Source: JAHFOW01 sp046350595
Lineage (GTDB): Bacteria; Planctomycetota; Brocadiia; Brocadiales; Brocadiaceae
NCBI GenBank assembly: GCA_046350595.1
Contig: JAXMAC010000117.1
Span: 1-9,629, forward strand
Length of the DNA: 9,629 bases
Reading direction: 5' to 3'
Shown: piece after piece, positions 6,901-9,629 of the stretch
Numbering within the stretch: position 1 is the stretch's first letter
Layout: every line of letters begins with the position of its first letter
Translations under genes and position numbers: made by a program
The notes under the pieces: model-generated
The model's input: only the letters and a program-made list of their open reading frames with translations
Told to the model about the DNA's origin: nothing
Databases searched by the model: none

Positions 6901-7232
6901 GACTGTGGGATGTAGTAGTGGTAAATCCTGACGGTAGTTCTGCAATACTATCAGAAGGTTTTACGGTAGTGGAAGGAAAATCTCCACAAGTCTGGGTGGA
7001 TGTTCTTGCACGATCTTTTTTTCAATTAATCGTGAGAATAAAATCTCTATTTTGTATGGTAACAATGGAAATACGGATGCGCTTGGGGTACCCCTTTGGA
7101 TTGCCGGTATCCCGAAGGATGCAACTTGGAAGCCATGCTTTAATATTACACCACCTCCGCAACGAGAGGACGAAGAGCCTATTGACTGGAGCGAGGCTCC
7201 CATTTATATCGAGCGGGAAAAAGATATTGTAA
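3945..7232 (+). CDS. Secreted SBBP seven-repeat beta-propeller protein, N-terminal part of a frameshifted gene
   Basis: This frame encodes 1095 residues. A long signal peptide (hydrophobic segment about 25-45, likely cleavage after ASA at residue 48) directs export. A DUF7948-like domain follows (MPFIANEGQTDERVRFYA, then NYxGNDPSKW-like and YKGVELKL motifs, ending YGFKVASYD and IDPLLAST), interrupted by three inserts built from DNA repeats. Residues 443 to about 909 are seven SBBP repeats, and an IPT/TIG-like domain with NPDGSSA lies near nucleotides 6712-6975. After the T-run at 7016-7022 homology stops and 69 unrelated residues follow to the stop. The homologous sequence continues in the -1 frame, so this is the front half of a protein of about 1823 residues. 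The role is probably extracellular or cell-surface; no catalytic motif is visible. Confidence 0.85.
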   Translation: MTTLIYLFIQSFSNVSSQKISFARILSISALVSLLHPFLFYDIVPASAKPATDEALRKTQELQMPFIANEGQTDERVRFYANTAGGTVFVIKDGEIVYVLPKYEEKAKDVHHEAHEENTNVGRRDSSLLTYSNKSMEYGCNLAERGMAAWGQDENNPLNPPLSRGTKCEIRNPKSTSGVMLKEEIVGGRISTVKGEGESFTKISYFKGNDPSKWKNNITTYDMVDLGEIYKGVELKLQAHGNNVEKLFYVKPGADPNQIKISLSGLQSPECNEKLPPESPFIKGDFLSPAIQAVQTGVGRRWMHPIESRDITKSPLEKGARGLSVNEDGQLVAETALGLVKFTKPIAYQMIDGKRVEVECEYVIAECGGICPQNTQKDTKMDFLRPFESFRGLSELLYPKSKFQNVNSEFQDMKSEIQNLKSEYGFKVASYDTTKELIIDPLLASTFLGRGSFQHHSIAIDQHGNVYVAGSTYAPDFPTTSGVYDTSLGGSYDIFVSKLNGELTKLLASTYLGGTAANSLLVTEEIRSLAIDPDENIFVSGFTRSQDFPVTPGAYDTSFTSEPGIFISKLDKNLTKLLASTFFDEGVWGGSGGVIVIDKNGDVYVTGTTSSPNFPTTPGAFDTSINDSNYANASDAFVSKLKGDLTTLLVSTYLGGSNRDDGHSITIDSNGDVYVIGYTESSDFPVTPDAYNTTPGRIFVSKLNGDLTKLLASTIFGGNDSYLFYPTIALDLNGNVFVAGNVSSGGGNELPNFPTTPNAYDTSYNDFWDIFISKFSGDLKNLLASTYLGGTESDGAYTVAIAPDANGNIYITGDTFSIDFPTYEEPYHGDGYSADAFVSKLSGDLTELLESTNLGGTDWDLGSAIAMDTKGYVYVTGMTQSSDFPTTPGAYDTSPAKFDRDTRTFVTRFINTLHYCADELSISGISPKTGGNNGFVSALINGCQFQEGAKVKLVKDDQPAVWGDIVKLKNANYITTIFNLSGKETGLWDVVVVNPDGSSAILSEGFTVVEGKSPQVWVDVLARSFFQLIVRIKSLFCMVTMEIRMRLGYPFGLPVSRRMQLGSHALILHHLRNERTKSLLTGARLPFISSGKKIL
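4273..4295. repeat. CACGAAG-type dispersed repeat fragment inside the coding region
   Basis: CACGAAG occurs twice in this short stretch (CCACGAAG and CACACGAAG). It looks like one arm of the dispersed palindromes of CACGAAG/CACAAAG type that normally lie between genes. Here it is translated as VHHEAHEEN, directly after the conserved VYVLPKYEEKAKD of the domain, and opens the first insert. The assignment to a repeat family is from memory of such elements, not from a search. Confidence 0.5.
4311..4325. repeat. Small hairpin CGAAGA/TCTTCG within the first insert
   Basis: CGAAGA (4311-4316) and TCTTCG (4320-4325) are exact reverse complements around a three-base loop, followed by CTATTGACA. The hairpin lies within the first in-frame insert of the DUF7948-like domain and is translated as RRDSS. 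It has no T-run. It is probably another dispersed-repeat fragment. Confidence 0.4.
4412..4440. repeat. CCCCCTAAATCCCCC-type palindromic element, first copy
   Basis: TCCCCCTT (4421-4428) and AAGGGGGA (4433-4440) form an 8-bp hairpin with loop TGTC, preceded by CCCCCTAAA. This is a widespread intergenic repeat type. In this gene it is read as NPLNPPLSRGT, a peptide typical of such elements translated by accident. Two related copies lie at 4770-4800 and, inverted, at 4881-4912. Confidence 0.75.
4449..4468. repeat. AAATCCGAAATCC-type repeat, copy 1
   Basis: The 20 bases here are identical to those at 5183-5202. In this copy the reading frame gives EIRNPK, in the other it gives SEIQNLK, so the shared unit is DNA and not protein. 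This copy closes the first insert, immediately before the conserved domain resumes at about 4480. Confidence 0.8.
4770..4800. repeat. CCCCCTGAATCCCCC-type palindromic element, second copy
   Basis: TCCCCCTT (4779-4786) and AAGGGGGA (4791-4798) form an 8-bp hairpin with loop TATT, again preceded by CCCCCTGAA. It is in the same orientation as the copy at 4412-4440 and is translated as PPESPFIKGDF. Together with the inverted copy at 4881-4912 it brackets an 80-bp core. Confidence 0.75.
4881..4912. repeat. CCCCC-type palindromic element, inverted copy
   Basis: CCCCCTT (4885-4891) and AAGGGGG (4896-4902) form a 7-bp hairpin with loop AGAA, followed by CAAGGGGG. Read on the minus strand it has the same layout as the copies at 4412 and 4770, so 4770-4912 is flanked by outward inverted copies of one element, like a small miniature transposable element. 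It is translated as KSPLEKGARGL. Confidence 0.7.
5056..5121. repeat. 66-bp imperfect palindrome of CACGAAA type in the coding region
   Basis: The left half (GCCCGCAAAACACAC, then AAAAAGACACGAAAA) pairs imperfectly with the right half (TTTTTTGCGTCC, then TTTTGAGTCCTTTCGTGGGC). The ends GCCC/GGGC and the inner CACGAAA (5078-5084)/TTTCGTG (5112-5118) match exactly. It resembles a degenerate copy of the dispersed palindromes whose arms are CACAAAG/CACGAAG runs. It is translated as part of the third insert, CPQNTQKDTKMDF and onward. Confidence 0.6.
5136..5210. repeat. Degenerate AAATCC/AATTCC repeat tract, including copy 2 of the 20-bp repeat
   Basis: About nine imperfect copies of a short unit of the form (A)AATCC(G/A)AA or ATTCC(A/G)AA run through this stretch. 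The segment 5183-5202 is identical to 4449-4468. It is translated as a Ser/Lys/Gln/Asn-rich, probably coiled or disordered peptide (KSKFQNVNSEFQDMKSEIQ). Such tracts are normally intergenic. The conserved domain resumes at about 5213 with YGFKVASYD. Confidence 0.75.
5271..6672 (+). repeat. Seven SBBP (beta-propeller) repeats
   Basis: The repeats begin at the LAST-type motif at nucleotides 5271, 5463, 5676, 5889, 6075, 6291 and 6489 and end near 6672 with FVTRF. Each has 61-72 residues, with the pattern LASTYLGG, a hydrophobic I-IDxxGNVYVxG segment, then DFPTTPGAYDTS and DxFVSKL(x)GDLTK. Seven units is the number needed for one complete seven-bladed propeller, so the array is probably one closed domain and not an open-ended tandem. 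Units differ at both DNA and protein level, so there has been no recent expansion. Confidence 0.85.
7016..7022 (+). other. T7 slippery heptamer, -1 frameshift point joining the two halves of the gene
   Basis: Codons in the first frame read TCT TTT TTT CAA (7014-7025), so T7016 plus two TTT codons make a perfect X XXY YYZ slippery heptamer (U UUU UUU). Shifting back one base gives SINRENKISILYGNNGN, which runs straight into the second frame's conserved sequence and carries no stop. Without the shift, 69 unrelated residues are made before the stop at 7230-7232. The best downstream stem is only GAGA (7034-7037)/TCTC (7044-7047), and I see no convincing upstream Shine-Dalgarno stimulator. Programmed frameshifting, a one-T deletion and an assembly error all fit; a run of eight T would make the frame continuous. 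Confidence 0.8.
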
Positions 7233-9415
7233 TACCACTGTTTTTGCCAGTTATACGACAAGGGAGAAAAGGTATGATAGAAATAAAGATGACGGTACCA
7301 ACATCACGTACCATCCAGCCCCAGGTATGGGTAAATCCACCTTATTTTAATCTACCACAGGATTCACAGGATTTATCAGGTCCATCAATAGGTGAAGATG
7401 CTGCGAATTGTACGGTTCAAATTGCGCAATTTGCAGCTATGAAGGCTGCTGAAAAACTTCTGGATGCCGTTATGCCAACGGAATGTTTAAAAGCGGTTGC
7501 GGGCGCCGGGCTTGATTCATATACCATTGTGCTTGCCAATGAACTCCACGACCTACACGGTAACGATAATATACAATCTGCCGAACTCCTGATAACAGAT
7601 GCCGTGCGGGTAGGGTTAGAGTGCACGAAATCTGCGGCAAAGTATATACCGGTAGTCAAGATTGCATTAGCGGTAAAAGATGCAATAGATTTAGGATTGG
7701 AAATACAGGATATGTATTCTACCTGCGAGAAGGTTGGTGCACGTGTATATGAGAAATTTGCAAATGTTAATGTCGTAGGATCGGCAGATCCAAATATGAA
7801 AGTAGGGAGCAATGGGGTTGGTAACCTTCATTACATAACTGCCAGTGAGCCGTTACGCTATGTCGTTTACTTTGAGAATAAGGAAGATGCTACAGCGCCG
7901 GCGCAGGAGGTTGTGATTACCGATCAACTGGATACAACAAAGGTAGACCTGCACACTTTCAGTCTTGGTGTGATGACCTTCGGTACTACCACAGTAGAAC
8001 CTGAACCGGGTTTAAGCGAATACACTACGGATGTTGACCTGAGGCCTGCGAATAACCTCGTTGTCAGGATTAACGCAAATCTGAACATGGATACAGGCGT
8101 CATTACATGGCGCTTTATCTCTCTCGATCCAGAGACCGGAGAACCTACGGAAGACCCATTAGCTGGTTTTTTACCTCCCAATAAAACACCTCCGGAAGGT
8201 GAAGGCAACGTCATCTTTACGATAATGCCTAAAAATGACCTTTCTACGTCAACGAAGATTGACAATAGCGCAAAGATTGTCTTCGACATAAATCAGCCTA
8301 TTGTTACTAATGAATGGACAAATACCATTGATAAGACCAAACCGGAGAGCAATATACTTACCCTGAGCGACACACAGGCATCGCCCACCTTTACCGTGCA
8401 GTGGTCAGGTGTTGATGAAGGCTCCGGTATCAGGGATTACACCATCTATGTATCCGAGGATGGGGGGCCATTTACAGAATGGCTTATCAATACTACGGAG
8501 ACTTCAGGGGTATTTAGCGGAAAGCCGGGCAGCCATTATGCATTCTACAGCATCGCACATGACAATGTCTTTAATCATGAAGATGCCCCATCTGAAATTG
8601 ATACTACAACCATGGTCGTCCTGGAAAACGTGGAGGATTGCGCAAACGGGACGGATGACGATAATGACGGGTTGATAGATTGCAACGACCCTGACTGCCT
8701 GAGTCATAAGGCATGTCATACAGAGGATTGCAAGAATGGGCTGGATGATGATGGTGATGGTTATACCGATTGTAATGACCCGGATTGCATCGGGGAAGAT
8801 TGTCATATATCACCCGTTGTCAAAACCACATCTGCGACAAATGTAAAGACTAAATCGGCAACGCTAAATGGCACAATAAACGCCAATGACCTGGCTGCTG
8901 ATGTATGGTTTGAATACAGCACTGAAAGCGGGTCTTACGGGAATACGACAGCTACACAAAATGTAAACGTGTCAGATGAAGTAAAAATCAATACAGAGGT
9001 AAATGGATTAACACCGGGCAAGACCTACTATTTCAGGATTGTGGCAAAGACTTCCATAGAAACCGTGTACGGCGATGAAATGTCTTTCACTACCTCGGCT
9101 GCAAAGAACGGCAAGGTTGCAGGCAAGGTAATTGACGAATCAGGCATACCTATGGACGCTGTGAAGATAAAGTTGAAGGGGAAGGGTGTTAAGAAAGCAA
9201 AGACGGCTACATCGAATGTCAAAGGCGCCTTTGTGTTTAAAGGCATCAGTAGTGGAAATTATACCATTATAGCGACCAAAGAAGGATACAAAAACAAGAA
9301 AAAGAAGATAAAACTGGACGCAGGAGCAAACAAGAAGGTTACAATAAAGATGAAGAAAACGGCACAAAATGAAATATCCGTAGAAGATTTGCAAGACGAG
9401 GCGTCAGACGAGTGA
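7052..9415 (+). CDS. C-terminal part of the frameshifted secreted SBBP protein: DUF7619-like, DxDxDG repeats, FN3-like and carboxypeptidase-regulatory-like domains
   Basis: The listed start is a TTG without a Shine-Dalgarno sequence; homologous sequence in this frame extends upstream to about 7016, so this is the back half of the preceding protein. Numbering from 7052: residues 1-75 continue the linking domain (YGNNGNTDALGVPLWIAG); about 115-235 is an Ala-rich helical region of unknown function; 244-433 is a DUF7619-like beta domain (SADPNMKVGS, YVVYFENKEDATAPAQEV, GFLPPN, IVFDINQPIVTN). Then come a fibronectin/Ig-like segment, two Cys/Asp repeats (528-549, 558-579), an FN3-like domain (about 587-682, LTPGKTYYFRIVA) and a Lys-rich carboxypeptidase-regulatory-like beta-sandwich (687-765), with an acidic tail. 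No PEP-CTERM, LPXTG or transmembrane anchor is visible, so attachment to the cell, if any, is by another route. Confidence 0.85.
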   Translation: MYGNNGNTDALGVPLWIAGIPKDATWKPCFNITPPPQREDEEPIDWSEAPIYIEREKDIVIPLFLPVIRQGRKGMIEIKMTVPTSRTIQPQVWVNPPYFNLPQDSQDLSGPSIGEDAANCTVQIAQFAAMKAAEKLLDAVMPTECLKAVAGAGLDSYTIVLANELHDLHGNDNIQSAELLITDAVRVGLECTKSAAKYIPVVKIALAVKDAIDLGLEIQDMYSTCEKVGARVYEKFANVNVVGSADPNMKVGSNGVGNLHYITASEPLRYVVYFENKEDATAPAQEVVITDQLDTTKVDLHTFSLGVMTFGTTTVEPEPGLSEYTTDVDLRPANNLVVRINANLNMDTGVITWRFISLDPETGEPTEDPLAGFLPPNKTPPEGEGNVIFTIMPKNDLSTSTKIDNSAKIVFDINQPIVTNEWTNTIDKTKPESNILTLSDTQASPTFTVQWSGVDEGSGIRDYTIYVSEDGGPFTEWLINTTETSGVFSGKPGSHYAFYSIAHDNVFNHEDAPSEIDTTTMVVLENVEDCANGTDDDNDGLIDCNDPDCLSHKACHTEDCKNGLDDDGDGYTDCNDPDCIGEDCHISPVVKTTSATNVKTKSATLNGTINANDLAADVWFEYSTESGSYGNTTATQNVNVSDEVKINTEVNGLTPGKTYYFRIVAKTSIETVYGDEMSFTTSAAKNGKVAGKVIDESGIPMDAVKIKLKGKGVKKAKTATSNVKGAFVFKGISSGNYTIIATKEGYKNKKKKIKLDAGANKKVTIKMKKTAQNEISVEDLQDEASDE
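7261..7276 (+). promoter_or_regulatory. Possible internal ribosome binding site and restart codon
   Basis: AGGGAG (7261-7266) lies seven bases before an in-frame ATG (7274-7276), and AAAAGG sits between them. It lies 42 bases after the stop codon of the first frame (7230-7232), so ribosomes ending there could restart in the second frame and make a 713-residue fragment without a signal peptide. This may be a chance match in a purine-rich coding stretch. Confidence 0.3.
8633..8788 (+). repeat. Two 22-residue Cys/Asp-rich repeats with DxDxDG calcium-binding-type loops
   Basis: Two copies (8633-8698 and 8723-8788) follow the scheme EDCxNGxDDDxDGxxDCNDPDC. Each has three cysteines and a DDDxDG acidic loop like those of calcium-binding repeats in MopE-type and other secreted bacterial proteins. 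Two further cysteines (codons at 8711 and 8798) bring the segment to eight. Disulfides and calcium would rigidify this linker between the Ig-like and FN3-like domains, as expected outside the cytoplasm. Calcium binding is inferred from the pattern. Confidence 0.8.
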
Positions 9416-9629
9416 AATATGCCAGTTTCGGTAGATAAATTGTGTTGCGTGATTGGTAAAGCGTATTGGCATTTTATCAGTCACATGAACTTCAGAAAAG
9501 TTTGATGTTTTTTCATAAGTAAATATTGTGTCTTACAAGAAGTGTTTTTACATTTTTAGCAATATTTTTATATTATTATACTTTAAAGGTTCACAAATTG
9601 TGATTTATTAAATGTTTGAAAATTAAGTG
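9416..9629. other. AT-rich 3' intergenic region, no gene seen
   Basis: No supported coding region lies here. ATGCCA (9419-9424) and TGGCAT (9467-9472) are inverted but 42 bases apart, and AACTT/AAGTT (9488-9502) is a weak AT stem six bases or so before a T-run (9508-9513). Either could be a poor terminator for the large gene, neither convincingly. A TATACT hexamer at 9577-9582 could be a -10 element for a gene beyond the window, but I see no good -35. Confidence 0.5.
9591..9603. promoter_or_regulatory. Possible operator palindrome near the window end
   Basis: TCACAA and TTGTGA are exact reverse complements around a single A. The palindrome lies nine bases after a TATACT hexamer (9577-9582), so it would overlap the start of any transcript made from it, where a repressor would act. 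The match is short and the regulator unknown. Confidence 0.3.

Noticed and set aside
7034..7047. GAGA/TCTC stem as frameshift stimulator
   Set aside because: Only four pairs with a six-base AT loop, 11 bases after the slippery site; too weak to count as evidence for programmed frameshifting.
7417..7812. A 131-codon open frame on the minus strand
   Set aside because: It lies wholly opposite well-supported coding sequence, its residue content looks like a complement of an Ala-rich helix, and it has no recognisable domain.
7924..8289. A 121-codon open frame on the minus strand
   Set aside because: It lies opposite the conserved DUF7619-like domain; codon and domain evidence favour the + strand only.
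9488..9513. AACTT/AAGTT stem and T-run as a terminator of the large gene
   Set aside because: Five AT-rich pairs with the T-run not directly adjacent; not convincing as an intrinsic terminator.

Overview
The window is AT-rich, all its genes lie on the + strand, and it looks like an accessory stretch of a planctomycete genome of the anammox type (Brocadiales). This assignment is inference. It rests on the pairing of a STAND/MalT-like ATPase carrying a C-terminal SARP-type winged helix and BTAD domain with a very large secreted SBBP beta-propeller protein, a combination I associate with those genomes and some deltaproteobacteria, and on dispersed palindromic repeat families (CCCCCTAAATCCCCC, AAATCCGAAATCC, CACGAAG types) seen in the same groups. 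No rRNA, tRNA, CRISPR, transposase or minus-strand gene was found.

Layout. Positions 1-198 are an AT-rich leader with a perfect 28-bp palindrome. Positions 199-3483 encode a 1094-residue regulator: P-loop ATPase, a long helical-repeat sensor arm, an OmpR/SARP-type winged helix and a BTAD domain. Positions 3484-3944 are an unusually rich intergenic region. In order it holds a pair of 7-bp direct repeats at 11-bp pitch next to an extended -10 element (the layout used by SARP-type activators), a near-consensus sigma-54 promoter, a 5-bp tandem repeat that starts inside that promoter's -12 box, a strong terminator-like hairpin, and the Shine-Dalgarno sequence of the next gene.

Positions 3945-9415 hold one very large secreted protein gene split into two reading frames. 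The first frame (3945-7232) encodes a signal peptide, a DUF7948-like domain, seven SBBP repeats and an IPT/TIG-like domain. The second (homologous from about 7016, stop at 9415) continues with a helical region, a DUF7619-like domain, two Cys/Asp-rich calcium-binding-type repeats, an FN3-like domain and a carboxypeptidase-regulatory-like beta-sandwich. The frames join by a -1 shift at a run of seven T that forms an in-frame T TTT TTT slippery heptamer. It is either a programmed frameshift, a recent one-base deletion or an assembly error. Read through, the product would be 1823 residues.

The most unusual feature is inside the N-terminal domain. Three stretches (about 4272-4470, 4745-4912 and 5050-5211) are made of intergenic-type palindromes and short repeats that are translated in frame as 55-70 residue inserts while the flanking domain stays recognisable. 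One 20-bp repeat occurs identically in two inserts but is read in different frames, so it spread as DNA and not as protein.

Working model (inference): the upstream regulator may control the secreted protein through the direct-repeat promoter, with a second sigma-54 input and a leader terminator that must be bypassed. Positions 9416-9629 hold no gene but end in a possible promoter/operator for something beyond the window.
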